Assembly (NCBI GenBank): GCA_963701265.1
Contig: OY969581.1
Coordinates: forward strand, 1,426,001 to 1,490,000
Direction of reading: 5' to 3'
Source: VRUE01 sp963701265
GTDB taxonomy: Bacteria; Actinomycetota; Thermoleophilia; Solirubrobacterales; 70-9
Length of the DNA: 64,000 nt
In this document: piece by piece, positions 33,019 to 41,787 of the stretch
Numbering within the stretch: position 1 is the stretch's first letter
Layout: each line of letters begins with the position of its first letter
The notes under the pieces: model-generated
What the model saw: only the letters and a program-made list of their open reading frames with translations
Told to the model about the DNA's origin: nothing
Database searches by the model: none
Translations under genes and position numbers: made by a program

Positions 33019-33182
33019 CTACCTAAAGAAACTCGCGCCGCCAAGCCATTCTTTCGCCCTCTAAGGAAGAGGAATCCGTTGCATTTTCCGAAAAATGGGT
33101 ACGGACGAACGTACGAGACCTTGCATGCTTCGCGAGACGTCGCAGCGGGTCGATACCTTCACCAATGCAGAGGGAGAGCGAG
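33019..33182. promoter_or_regulatory. Divergent promoter region with two palindromes
   Basis: Two inverted repeats lie close together: CATTTT-4-AAAATG at 33082-33097 and GTACG-6-CGTAC at 33099-33114. They sit between the GT gene and the beta-helix gene and are plausible operator sites, for example for the LuxR-type regulator at the far end of the locus, although that pairing is only a guess. GGGAG at 33172-33176 is the ribosome binding site for 33183. Confidence 0.4.
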
Positions 33183-35057
33183 ATGCCAGTCAAAGGGAAG
33201 AGGGAGGGCCTCGCCGGCAGGGTGATGCGCCGGGGAGGCTGGATGCCATTTCTGCTGTTTGTCCTCGTGCCGGTTGCCGGCGCTGCGGTCGTCCAGTCGC
33301 ACCTCAGCAACCACTGGAACCCGCTCGGCTCGACCAAACTCGCACAAAATCTTCACGCCCCGCGGGCGAGCAAGTTCGACCGCGATCACGATGGTCTGCG
33401 CAATCGCTACGAGCGACGGCACTCGCAGACCAGTCCCCGAAATCGCGATAGCGATGGCGATGGCTTCAGCGACGGATTCGAGATCCACGTCCTGCACACG
33501 AATCCGCTCCGGCCCAACGGCATCGGCGTCGTCCCCGCTGCTCCGGTTGTCACCGGCCCCTCATCACCGGGTGGCGTCAAGCTGCCTCCGCTGAGCGCCC
33601 CGTCTTCGCCCGGTGCTTCCGGCGGGCCGGAAAGAGAAATTCCTTCGCCTGAACCTGTTCCCCCGGTGGAAGAACCGACTCCTCCGGTGGAAGAACCGAC
33701 TCCTCCGGTGGAAGAACCGACTCCTCCGGTGGAAGAACCGACTCCTCCGGTGGAAGAACCCACTCCTCCCGTGGAAGAACCTGTGCCGCCGGTCGAAGAA
33801 CCGACCCCTCCGGTCGAAGAACCAACTCCGCCCGTGGAAGAACCGACCCCTCCGGTCGAAGAACCAACTCCGCCCGTGGAAGAACCGACGCCACCGGCGA
33901 CCGCTGACGGAGAAGTGGCCACCGCCGCCGACCTGCTGGCGACGGCAGGCTCGTCGAACTCGGACGGCAAGACCTTCTACATGCGCGGCGGCAACTACGG
34001 CAACGTCAATCTGAGCAACGTGCGACGCGGCTCGCTGGTCACCTTCGTGGCCTACCCGGGCGAGACGCCGAGCTTCAGCGCCCTCACCTTCGGTCACTCG
34101 CAGGACCTGCGCTTCGACGGTTTCAAGGCGCGGACCGTGAGCATCGAACAGGGCAGCTCCTCGGCGCCCAACCGGCAGCTCCAGTTCGCCAACTGCACGC
34201 TCGGCGGCACCGCCTCCGAACGGATCAACCCGCTCGCGGTCGTCGGCATCCTCGCCTACAGCGAAGACATCCTGTTCGATGGTTGCAGCATCGGCTGGAC
34301 CCGCATGAACGGTGCCGAGGACAACGGCAACGGCATTCGTGCGGTCAACGGGGACGCGGGCCCGATCGCGCGGCTGACGATTCGCAACTCCCGCATCCAC
34401 CACACCTCCTGCGACGCGATCCAGGTCGCCGGCGTCTCTGACTTCACCCTGGACCGGACCGAGATCGGCTACGTCGCGCCCGAGCCCGGCTACACCTGCC
34501 ACGCCGACTCGCTGCAGAACCTCGGTTTCAGCGGCGACGGGGCGCGGATCACCAACAACTACATCCACCACATCGGCTACTACACCGAGGGAGAAACGCC
34601 GGACGCCGGCGCCCCCGCCGGGCAGCTGATCTACCACAACAACGGCGGCGGGGCGCTGATCGAAAACAACCTCTTCGTCGACAGCCGCAACTACGCGCTC
34701 AACCTCGGCAGCGGCTGCGGCGGCTGTCCGTCGAGCCTGCGCAACGTGATCCTCAGGCGCAACACGATCATTCGCGGCGGCACCGCGTTCGGCGGCGAAT
34801 CGTCGCCCGATATGCGCTGGGCACCGGCGGGTGGCACGGGCAACCGCTTCGAACGCAACGTGATCGGCTCGATCGCCGCCGACGGCAGCCTCTCCTCGAG
34901 CGTCGTCGCCTTCAGCGGCAACGTCTTCACCGACCAATCGCCGATTGGCAGCGGTGACGTCGGGCCGATCAAACTGAGCTTCGACGCCAACATGAACTGC
35001 ACCTCGGCGGCCTGCAAAGAAGCGGGCTACCGCAAGCCCTCCGGCGTCAGCTGGTAG
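33183..35057 (+). CDS. Secreted protein: calcium-loop repeats, PVEEPTP stalk, parallel beta-helix
   Basis: A 624-residue exported protein. ATG 33183 has GGGAG six bases upstream; ATG 33165 is an alternative. A signal-anchor helix lies near residues 20-38. Two thrombospondin type-3-like calcium loops follow (DRDHDGLRNRYE, DSDGDGFSDGFE), then a stalk of eleven PVEEP heptads (about 160-238). The rest is a right-handed parallel beta-helix with repeated N-rich turns, for example VNLSNVRRGS, NSRIHHTSCDAIQVAG and NNYIHHIGYY, resembling pectate-lyase-like or glycan-binding domains. Probably a surface adhesin or polysaccharide-modifying protein. No catalytic triad can be named. Confidence 0.85.
   Translation: MPVKGKREGLAGRVMRRGGWMPFLLFVLVPVAGAAVVQSHLSNHWNPLGSTKLAQNLHAPRASKFDRDHDGLRNRYERRHSQTSPRNRDSDGDGFSDGFEIHVLHTNPLRPNGIGVVPAAPVVTGPSSPGGVKLPPLSAPSSPGASGGPEREIPSPEPVPPVEEPTPPVEEPTPPVEEPTPPVEEPTPPVEEPTPPVEEPVPPVEEPTPPVEEPTPPVEEPTPPVEEPTPPVEEPTPPATADGEVATAADLLATAGSSNSDGKTFYMRGGNYGNVNLSNVRRGSLVTFVAYPGETPSFSALTFGHSQDLRFDGFKARTVSIEQGSSSAPNRQLQFANCTLGGTASERINPLAVVGILAYSEDILFDGCSIGWTRMNGAEDNGNGIRAVNGDAGPIARLTIRNSRIHHTSCDAIQVAGVSDFTLDRTEIGYVAPEPGYTCHADSLQNLGFSGDGARITNNYIHHIGYYTEGETPDAGAPAGQLIYHNNGGGALIENNLFVDSRNYALNLGSGCGGCPSSLRNVILRRNTIIRGGTAFGGESSPDMRWAPAGGTGNRFERNVIGSIAADGSLSSSVVAFSGNVFTDQSPIGSGDVGPIKLSFDANMNCTSAACKEAGYRKPSGVSW
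33661..33897 (+). repeat. 21-base tandem repeat encoding PVEEPTP
   Basis: About eleven units of a 21-base motif encode PVEEPTP. The first five or so are nearly identical; later ones alternate CCGGTCGAA and CCCGTGGAA variants, suggesting two rounds of expansion. One unit reads PVEEPVP. Such repeats vary in number between strains by slippage and set stalk length. Confidence 0.9.
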
Positions 35058-35095
35058 GCCGCAAGCCCCGGTAGCGCACCCTCGTTTTTATTGGA

Positions 35096-36406
35096 GTGGT
35101 GCGCGCCGGGACGATCCTGACCTTGAGCTTGATTGCAATCGCCGTTGGCGTGGCGATCGCCCTTTCCGCCGAACAGCCTGTCGCCGTCGAGTTTCGCCCT
35201 GCCAAAGCCGATGCGCTCTGGGTCGATGGCGCCTCAGCTCGCTGCTCGGACTCCCGAAAGCCGGCTCGCGTGGGCAGGGAGAGCCCTTGGTGCACGCTCG
35301 AAGCCGCGGCGGCGGGGGCGCCCGACGGCGCGGTCGTGGAGGTTGCGCCCGGAAGCTACGGCGACATCACCTTCTCCGGGATCTCGCACCGGCACCGGCC
35401 CGTTACCTTGCGTGCTGCGGCGGGAGGGCGACCCCGTCTCGGCTACACGGTCTTCGATGGCGCGGCGGGTATCCGCCTCGCCGGTTTCTCCTTCGCCGAG
35501 CCGGTTGACATCTTCCCGGGTCAGAACCGGCGGATCGCGATCCTCGACAGTGTCTTCGCCGGCTTCCGCAACGTCGGCGTCAACGTCGGCCCGGGAGCGC
35601 GCGACGTCCTGATCGCCGAAAACCGCTTTGCCGACCTGCGCGAGAGCGGCGAAGGGGCACCCGGCAAGGGCGTCAACGCCAGCGGCTACGGCCCCGAAAT
35701 CACCAACCTGCGCATCGTCGACAACAGGTTCGTCCGCACCCACGGCGGCGGAATCGCGATCGCCGGGGTCCGGAATGGCCTGATCGAAGGCAACGAGATC
35801 TCCGCGGTGGCGCCGGCGCCGGGCTCGCCGATCCACGCCGATCCGCTGCTGATCCAGGGCGCAGATCGCCTCACCGTCCGCCGCAATCTCTTCTACGGCA
35901 ACGAACAGGCGGTCGTCGTCTTCGACGGCGTCAGCGGGCTCCACTTCGAGAACAACACCCTCGTCGGTGGGCAGAACTACGCGGTCAATTTCCAGGGCAG
36001 CGCTCCCGGCCTGCGCTTCCTCGCCAACACGCTGTGGGACAACGCCTTCGGCGGCATTCTCGTCCAGGGGGCGCTGGGACCCGGGGCACAGATCCGCAAC
36101 AACATCCTGCAGTCGATCGATGGCGACGGCACGGTTGGGGGCGGGGAGGACTTCAACCTGATCGCGCGCGGACCGCGCGCCGGCCGCCACGACTTCGGCG
36201 GTTCGCCCCGCTTCGAGGCGCCGGCGACCCTCGACTACTCCCTCGCCCGGGGAAGCCGTGGCATCGACGCCGGGACCAGCGAAGGCGCCCCGCGCAGGGA
36301 CCGCCTCGGCCGTTCCCGGGTTGACGATCCCGACGTGCGCGACCTCGGCGCCGGCGCCCGGCCCTACTACGACCTCGGCGCCGAGGAGTACCAGCTAACC
36401 GACTGA
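35096..36406 (+). CDS. Secreted parallel beta-helix protein without stalk
   Basis: A 436-residue exported protein with a signal peptide (TILTLSLIAIAVGVAIALSA). GTG 35096 is taken as start; GTG 35099 is equivalent. The mature part is a right-handed beta-helix very similar in plan to the C-terminal half of the protein at 38106: CTLEAAAAGAPDGAVVEVAPGSYG, then repeated turns such as NVGVNVGPGARDVLIAENRF, HGGGIAIAGVRNGLIEGNEI and QNYAVNFQGSAPG. Two cysteines near the N-terminus may pair. It lies 38 bases after the preceding beta-helix gene and is likely co-expressed. Its 3' end overlaps the convergent gene by 12 bases. Confidence 0.82.
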   Translation: MVRAGTILTLSLIAIAVGVAIALSAEQPVAVEFRPAKADALWVDGASARCSDSRKPARVGRESPWCTLEAAAAGAPDGAVVEVAPGSYGDITFSGISHRHRPVTLRAAAGGRPRLGYTVFDGAAGIRLAGFSFAEPVDIFPGQNRRIAILDSVFAGFRNVGVNVGPGARDVLIAENRFADLRESGEGAPGKGVNASGYGPEITNLRIVDNRFVRTHGGGIAIAGVRNGLIEGNEISAVAPAPGSPIHADPLLIQGADRLTVRRNLFYGNEQAVVVFDGVSGLHFENNTLVGGQNYAVNFQGSAPGLRFLANTLWDNAFGGILVQGALGPGAQIRNNILQSIDGDGTVGGGEDFNLIARGPRAGRHDFGGSPRFEAPATLDYSLARGSRGIDAGTSEGAPRRDRLGRSRVDDPDVRDLGAGARPYYDLGAEEYQLTD

Positions 36407-37969
36407 GCCCCCGGGGCGCTTGCGAGCGGAGAGCACGGGGCGCAGGCGATCCCTGCTCTCGGCGGCGATGCGGCGGCCGACCGCCCAGGGTCGTCTCCGA
36501 GCCCGCGGGGCTGCATGGGGATCGAGTGGGTCGCAGGGGGCGATCTTCAGCTGATGGCGCCCGCGGTCGACTTCCACCGGTTGGTCAAAGGGTGCCGGCA
36601 CGCCGTCGATCGTCAGGCTCGCCTCTTTTGCCATCCGCTCCACGGCGATCGCCTCGGTTCCGGCCGGGACGTCGAGCGAGAGGAGGAGGGCGTGGGGCCG
36701 GACCTGAAGGACGCCTTCCCGTCGCCGTGTGGAAAAGCTCGCGCGGGAGATATCGGCGAGCGATCCCCAGCTCATCCCGTCGATGCGGTTGAGGCTGGCG
36801 GCGATCTCCGCCAGCGGCTCGAGGCCATCCGGCAGGTCGTCGTGGTGCCCCGAGACGATCACCGGCTGATTGAGGAAGGCGCGCAGCACCAGGTCGTCCT
36901 CGCCGTGCTGGAGGGTGGTTCGCAGCAGTACAGGCAGGCCCCCGGCGACCGTCTCGGTCGGTCGCATGCCGACCAGCGGCCCGCTGCCGGCGGGCGCCGC
37001 GAGCCAGTGGGCAGGGGGCCGGGCGAGCCACGGATAGGGCCGCGAGATCGTCACCGCCTCGAACTCGAAGGCCAGCATCGCCCGCGCCATCTCCTCCGAG
37101 CAGACACCGTGCGGCGCCGCCATCACCCTGGATACCGGTACGCCCGAGCGCCGTTCCAGCGCCTCGATGCGACGCAGGGCCTGGCCGACGAGCGCGTGGC
37201 GGTCGCGGGTGGAGAGCGGCCGTGCAAGCTCGCGAGCAAGGTGGTCGTTGCCGTGGACCAGCAACGAGAGCCGGGCGGGGTTTTGGCGGAAGCTCCGCGC
37301 CGCCGCTGAGCGAGTGAACCAGGCGTCGATCGGGACGGTGGCGAAGGCGGCGTGGTAGTCGTGCCTGTGGGCCGCCGCGGCGATCTCGTCGAAGCGCAGG
37401 TAGCCGTAGCTGGTCCAGTGCAGGTTGGGGTCGTCGAAGAGGAAGGCCGCGCGAGGGGCGGGGGGCTCCCAGGCAATCTCGGCCGTGATCCGGCGCAGGA
37501 ACTGGACCAGCGGCACCAGGGCGAACCAGCGGCCGGGGTGGAGTCGATCGCGCAACGGCTCCTCCGGCTCGAGCTCGAGCGGGGCGAGGGCGGAGCGTTC
37601 GCGCTCTCCCTGCCTCTCCCAGAGGACGGCGTCGCCGGCGCGGGCGAGGATCTCGCTGCCGCCCTCGCCGCCAAGGTCGGCGGCGCCGACCCGGTCGTCG
37701 AGGAGCGCGCGGCCGCGCAGGCAAGGGTCGACGCCGGTGCCCGCCAGCTCGACCGTCGCGCCGTGCCCGCCAGCCGGCTCGTCTGCGGCAAGCCCGAGCG
37801 ACGGCAGTCGATCGGGGAGCTCGACCCCGTCGAAGCCGATGCAGGCGACCGCGTCGCCGTCATCCAGGGCAACGAAGCGCACCGGCAGGAGCCCTTCCAA
37901 CGCTGCAAGAAGGCTTGCACGATTTTGCAGCTCGCCACGGGGCGCGACGCCGATCTGAATCCGCTCCAT
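36395..37969 (-). CDS. NodB-like polysaccharide deacetylase-fold protein
   Basis: A 524-residue protein whose middle (about residues 165-330) shows the deacetylase barrel: AAFLFDDPNLHWTSYGYLRF with the paired aspartates, LSLLVHGNDHLARE as the metal-binding H-x-x-x-H region, and VMAAPHGVCSEEM. Related folds remove acetyl groups from GlcNAc polymers. The N-terminal ~150 residues are acidic and lack a signal peptide; the C-terminal tail is strand-rich and ends in an arginine-rich stretch. ATG 37969 is the start. Convergent with the beta-helix gene, overlapping by 12 bases. A second deacetylase-fold gene lies at 62027. Confidence 0.75.
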   Translation of the reverse strand: MERIQIGVAPRGELQNRASLLAALEGLLPVRFVALDDGDAVACIGFDGVELPDRLPSLGLAADEPAGGHGATVELAGTGVDPCLRGRALLDDRVGAADLGGEGGSEILARAGDAVLWERQGERERSALAPLELEPEEPLRDRLHPGRWFALVPLVQFLRRITAEIAWEPPAPRAAFLFDDPNLHWTSYGYLRFDEIAAAAHRHDYHAAFATVPIDAWFTRSAAARSFRQNPARLSLLVHGNDHLARELARPLSTRDRHALVGQALRRIEALERRSGVPVSRVMAAPHGVCSEEMARAMLAFEFEAVTISRPYPWLARPPAHWLAAPAGSGPLVGMRPTETVAGGLPVLLRTTLQHGEDDLVLRAFLNQPVIVSGHHDDLPDGLEPLAEIAASLNRIDGMSWGSLADISRASFSTRRREGVLQVRPHALLLSLDVPAGTEAIAVERMAKEASLTIDGVPAPFDQPVEVDRGRHQLKIAPCDPLDPHAAPRARRRPWAVGRRIAAESRDRLRPVLSARKRPGGSVG

Positions 37970-38105
37970 AGGTGAAAAACGCCTCAGTGGGGTGCTTGCT
38001 TACGGGCACGAACGGCGACATCGGGCTTCAGCTGCGCAGTCCGCCATGCGTCCAGTGGGATATCTCACGCTACAGGCGGTCGGCTCTGTGCCCGAACCCG
38101 ACCGC
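37970..38105. promoter_or_regulatory. Divergent upstream region of the 38106 beta-helix gene
   Basis: 136 bases between two divergent starts. No strong ribosome binding site or hexamers stand out. The plus-strand frame stays open from 37992, so a longer N-terminus for the beta-helix protein cannot be fully excluded. Confidence 0.3.
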
Positions 38106-39761
38106 ATGAACTTCTCTGCGCAACGCCTCCCTCGCCTGGCAGTTCTCCTCCTCGCCATTCTCTCCACGGCAGTCGTCGTTCCCGCCGCCCTCGGAAGCCC
38201 CCTCTTCGGGATCGTGCACAAGCACTCCTCCCAGGGCAAGGGCAAGCCCCGCAAGGGCCCCGGTCGCCTGCTCGGCGGCGTCGCCGTCACCCAGGGCAAG
38301 GTCCGGGTCCTGCGCGACAGCGATCGCGACGGTCTCAGCGATGAGTACGAGATCAGGGTCTCGAAGACCAACCCGAAGCGCAGCGACACTGACGGCGACG
38401 GCCTCAGTGACGGCGAGGAGGTCCTGCGAGGGTCCAACCCGCTTGACCCTCGCAGCCCCGGCAAGGTGACGAGCTCAACGCCGACGCCCACGCCGGCACC
38501 GGCGCCACAGCCGACCCCGGCGCCCCAGCCTGCTCCGACCCCGACGCCGACGCCCGCTCCGACGCCGGAGCCCACTCCTACTCCTACTCCTGAACCAACC
38601 CCGACACCCACCCCAACCCCAACCCCAACCCCAACCCCGACGCCCACGCCTGAACCGACGCCAGAGACCAATCTGTACGTCGACGTCAACTCGCTCGGCG
38701 GCGCCTGCAGCGACTCCCGCACCGCCGCCCAGGTGACAGCGGCAAAACCGTGGTGCTCATTGCTGAAGGCCGCGCAGGCGGCGCCCGATGGCAGCACCGT
38801 GATCGTTCGCGGCGGCACCTATCCCGCCGCTACGTTCGATTCCACCGTCAACCACGCGACCAAGGTGACGCTCAAGGCCAAGGCCGGAGAGAAGCCGGTC
38901 ACCGGCTACACAGTCGTCAAGCAGAGCGCCCGCGGCCTGCGCCTCGACGGCTTCAAGTTCACCGGGCCGGTCGATATCTGGCCGGGCACGGTGAGCAGGT
39001 TCGAGGTCGCCAACAGCGAGTTCGGCAACTTCACCAACGTCGGCGTCTCGGTTGGCCCCGGCGCTACCGACGTCACCCTCGAAAACGACTACTTCCACGA
39101 CCTGCAGGAGACCGGCACCGGCAACCCCAACGGCGTCGGTGTCAGGGCAAGCGGCTACAGCGCCCCGATCACCCGCCTGCGCATCCTCGGCAGCACCTTC
39201 GACCGCACCAAGGGGGGCGCCCTGGAGATCGACGGAGTCGTCGACTCGCAGATCGTCGGCAACGAGATCAAGAACGTGCGCGCCGACTCCGAACGGCACG
39301 CCGATCCGATCGAGCTTGGCGGCGGCAGCGGCATCCTGGTCAAGGACAACTTCATCCATCACAACCAGCAGGCGGTCATGGTCTTCCCCGGGGTGCAGAG
39401 CGTCAGCTTCGAAAACAACGTGATCGCTCACTCCGACAACTACGCGATGAACTTCCAGGGCAACGTGCCGGGCGGCGTGACGCTGCGCGGCAACACGCTC
39501 TGGGACAACGGCTTCGGCGGCATCTACGTGCAGAAGACCTTCGCCTCCGGAACGATCCAGAACAACGTCCTGCAGGCGCTGAACATGGTCCCGTCGGCAA
39601 TCGGCGCCAGCGAGAACTGGAACCTGATCGCGAGCGGGCCTAAATACGGTGCCCAGGACGTCTCCGGGCCGGCGAAATTCGTCGACCAGGCGAACCTGGA
39701 CTACAGGCTCTCGTCGGGGGCGATCTCGTTCGCCGCCGGAACCACGCTCGCCTCTCCGTAA
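38106..39761 (+). CDS. Secreted protein: calcium-loop repeats, PTP-rich stalk, parallel beta-helix
   Basis: A 551-residue exported protein, a paralogue of 33183 and 35096. ATG 38106 gives a clean signal peptide (LPRLAVLLLAILSTAVVVPAALG). Two calcium loops follow (DSDRDGLSDEYE, DTDGDGLSDGEE), then a stalk of Pro/Thr dipeptides and tripeptides at about 122-185. The beta-helix begins at NLYVDVNSLGGACSD, where the cysteine and WCSLLKAAQAAPDGSTVIVRGGTYP match 35096. Later turns include NVGVSVGPGATDVTLENDYF and DNYAMNFQGNVPGG. The last residues ASP end within the convergent glycosyltransferase gene. Confidence 0.85.
   Translation: MNFSAQRLPRLAVLLLAILSTAVVVPAALGSPLFGIVHKHSSQGKGKPRKGPGRLLGGVAVTQGKVRVLRDSDRDGLSDEYEIRVSKTNPKRSDTDGDGLSDGEEVLRGSNPLDPRSPGKVTSSTPTPTPAPAPQPTPAPQPAPTPTPTPAPTPEPTPTPTPEPTPTPTPTPTPTPTPTPTPEPTPETNLYVDVNSLGGACSDSRTAAQVTAAKPWCSLLKAAQAAPDGSTVIVRGGTYPAATFDSTVNHATKVTLKAKAGEKPVTGYTVVKQSARGLRLDGFKFTGPVDIWPGTVSRFEVANSEFGNFTNVGVSVGPGATDVTLENDYFHDLQETGTGNPNGVGVRASGYSAPITRLRILGSTFDRTKGGALEIDGVVDSQIVGNEIKNVRADSERHADPIELGGGSGILVKDNFIHHNQQAVMVFPGVQSVSFENNVIAHSDNYAMNFQGNVPGGVTLRGNTLWDNGFGGIYVQKTFASGTIQNNVLQALNMVPSAIGASENWNLIASGPKYGAQDVSGPAKFVDQANLDYRLSSGAISFAAGTTLASP
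38466..38664 (+). repeat. Low-complexity repeat encoding a Pro/Thr stalk
   Basis: Imperfect CCNAC(N) triplet-pair repeats encode runs of PTP, PAP and PEP, including a block of six-base units (CCAACC/CCGACG type) at about 38603-38645. It is prone to length change and differs in unit from the PVEEPTP stalk of the paralogue, so stalks arose independently on a shared architecture. Confidence 0.85.
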
Positions 39762-40876
39762 GCGGCGATTCGCTCGCCCAGCTCGCTCTCGAGCAGGCGC
39801 AGGCCACGGTCCCGGTCGAGGCGGGTGGAGCACATGCTCCGCCCGCGCTCGGCCAGGGCACGGGCCATTTCAGGATCTGAGGCCAGGGCGGCGACCGCGT
39901 CAGCGATGGCGCCGGCGTCTTCGGGTGGGACCAGCGTCCCGGTCTCGCCGTCGACCACGACCTCGTCGACGCTGCCGACCCGGGTGGCCACCACGGGCCG
40001 GCGGCGGGTCAGCGCCTCCATCAGCACCAACGGCGTCACATCGGCTCCCTGGCGCGAGCAGAAGAGCAGCATGTCGGCCGCGCGCAGGGTCGCGTCGACC
40101 CCGTCCACCGGACCCACGACTCGCACCTGCCCGGCCAGGCCCAGTCGCCCTGCCTCCTCCTCGAGGAAGTCGGCAAAGGCCTGGTCGTTGATCGGCCCGA
40201 CGATGTCGAGGGTGGCCTCGATGCCGCGCTCGCGCAGCTGGGCGAGCGCGGCGAGCGCCAGGTCCTGGCCCTTGCCGCGGTTGGCGTTGACGCTGCCGAT
40301 GACGCAGAGCCTCAGCGGCCGGCCGAAAGCGGCCGGCGCCGGCGGCGAGGGCTCGGCGACGATCCCGTCGGCGATCCGCACGACGCGCGCGCGCGAGCCG
40401 TCGAAGCGTCGCTCGAGCCCGGCCGAGATCGCGACGATCGTGTCCGCGAGCGCCCCCTGAATTCCGAAGAGCAGGGAGTGGGCACGAAGCGCCGGCCACT
40501 CGCGCACGTGCACCAGCGCCGGCACCCGGACCAGCTTGGCGGCCAGGACCGGGGCGACGAGGACGGTGCTGCTGGTGAGCACGGCGGAGACGCCGCGGCG
40601 CCTGATCAAGAAGGCGAGCCGCATCGCGTCGAAGCCGGTGCGGACGGATTGGATTGCCCAGCGGGCGGGGGAGGCGCGCCAGCCCGGCAGCCAGGGCGTG
40701 GTGCGCACCAGCTCGCCGTGCTGGGCGAAGCGAGCCCGCAGCGGCCCGCGCGGCACGGCGATCAGCAGGTCGAAGCGCTGCGCGAGGTGCTCGGCCTCGG
40801 CCAGCGCCATTGCCTGGGCGCCGCCGGCGATGGCGCTGTGAACGCAGAGCAGTACCTTCGGGCGCTTGCCGCTCAT
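39701..40876 (-). CDS. Glycosyltransferase family 4 (GT-B fold)
   Basis: A 391-residue enzyme. ATG 40876 (MSGKRPKVLLCV) overlaps the upstream gene stop as ATGA and is preferred over longer readings. N-terminal loop: HSAIAGGAQAMALAEAEHLAQRFDL. Donor domain: RLCVIGSVNANRGKGQDLALAALAQL, DIVGPIND and the conserved LLFCSRQGADVTPLVLMEALTRRRPVVATRVGSVDEVVVDGETG, including the E-x7-E motif. Last gene of the minus operon 44036-39701. Its 3' end overlaps the convergent beta-helix gene by 61 bases. Confidence 0.92.
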   Translation of the reverse strand: MSGKRPKVLLCVHSAIAGGAQAMALAEAEHLAQRFDLLIAVPRGPLRARFAQHGELVRTTPWLPGWRASPARWAIQSVRTGFDAMRLAFLIRRRGVSAVLTSSTVLVAPVLAAKLVRVPALVHVREWPALRAHSLLFGIQGALADTIVAISAGLERRFDGSRARVVRIADGIVAEPSPPAPAAFGRPLRLCVIGSVNANRGKGQDLALAALAQLRERGIEATLDIVGPINDQAFADFLEEEAGRLGLAGQVRVVGPVDGVDATLRAADMLLFCSRQGADVTPLVLMEALTRRRPVVATRVGSVDEVVVDGETGTLVPPEDAGAIADAVAALASDPEMARALAERGRSMCSTRLDRDRGLRLLESELGERIAAYGEASVVPAANEIAPDESL

Positions 40877-41787
40877 CGTCCAAATGGGGGAGGGGTGAGG
40901 CCGAGCGTGACCGCAAGCGCCGCCCGTTCTGCGTCGAAGCGACGGCGAAGCCGGGGGCGCAGGGTGGAGGCGACGCCGAGGCAGGCGGCCCGCAGCGCAT
41001 AGCCGAGCGCCAGCGCCGCGTGGATTCCGAGCCGCCTTCCCCAGCCGAAGTGCTTGCGGGCGAAGAGCAGCTTCGACCAGGCCAGCTGGGCGGCGAGGGT
41101 GGGGCGCTCGTAGTCGCCGGTGTAGTGGGTGATCTCCATCGTCGGCAGGTGGCGGACCTCGTAGCCGGCGCGGCCGATCCGCATGCACCAGTCCTTCTCC
41201 TCGGAGTAGAGGAAGAAGCGCTCGTCGAGTGGGCCGGCGGCCTCGAGCGCCTCGCGCCGCACGATCAGGAAGGCGCCGACGAGCCAGTCGGCCTCGATCT
41301 CGCCGCAGTAGGCGGCATCGTCGAGCCGGGATTCCCCCGCCCAGCGGCCGCTGAAGAGCGCCTCGCCGAGCTGTCGTGTGGCGGTTGGGAAGCGGCGCAC
41401 CGAGGGTTGCAGGGCACCGTCGGGATCGCGCTGGACCACGCTCGCGACGCCGATCGCGGGGCGCTCGTCGAGCTCGCGCACGAGCGTCGCAAAGTCGCCA
41501 CGGCGAACCAGCACGTCGGGGTTGAGCAGCAGCGAGTAGCGACCGCGAACGTGCTCGAGCGCGACGTTGTTGCCGGCGGCGAAGCCGACGTTGCCCTGGC
41601 GGAAGATGCGCACGTCCGGCATCTCGGCGGCGATCGCGTCCGCGGTGCCGTCGCTGGAGCCGTTGTCGACGACCAGCCACTCGACGGCGATTCCAGCGCT
41701 GGCCGCCCGGGCCGAGCGCAACGTCTCCAGGGCCCGCTCACGGCCGTTGTAGGTGACGACGACGACGCTGAGGTCGATCTCGCTCAC
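40873..41787 (-). CDS. Glycosyltransferase family 2 (rhamnosyltransferase-like)
   Basis: A 304-residue GT-A enzyme: LSVVVVTYNGRERALETLRS, VVDNGSSDGTADAI, GFAAGNNVALEH and YSLLLNPDVLVRRG, where the D in NPDV is the metal-binding position. FFLYSEEKDWCMRIGRAGYEV is the acceptor-side ED motif typical of rhamnosyltransferase-like GT2 members. Its ends overlap both neighbours as ATGA. It likely adds a sugar to the repeat unit that the adjacent polymerase joins. Confidence 0.92.
   Translation of the reverse strand: MSEIDLSVVVVTYNGRERALETLRSARAASAGIAVEWLVVDNGSSDGTADAIAAEMPDVRIFRQGNVGFAAGNNVALEHVRGRYSLLLNPDVLVRRGDFATLVRELDERPAIGVASVVQRDPDGALQPSVRRFPTATRQLGEALFSGRWAGESRLDDAAYCGEIEADWLVGAFLIVRREALEAAGPLDERFFLYSEEKDWCMRIGRAGYEVRHLPTMEITHYTGDYERPTLAAQLAWSKLLFARKHFGWGRRLGIHAALALGYALRAACLGVASTLRPRLRRRFDAERAALAVTLGLTPPPFGR

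Noticed and set aside
33661..33897. A CRISPR array at the 21-base repeats
   Set aside because: Units are contiguous without spacers, are in frame, and encode a protein stalk.
33407..33970. A glycine/serine-rich minus-strand frame with STGGVGS repeats
   Set aside because: It is the antisense reading of the PVEEPTP tandem repeat and has no start signal.
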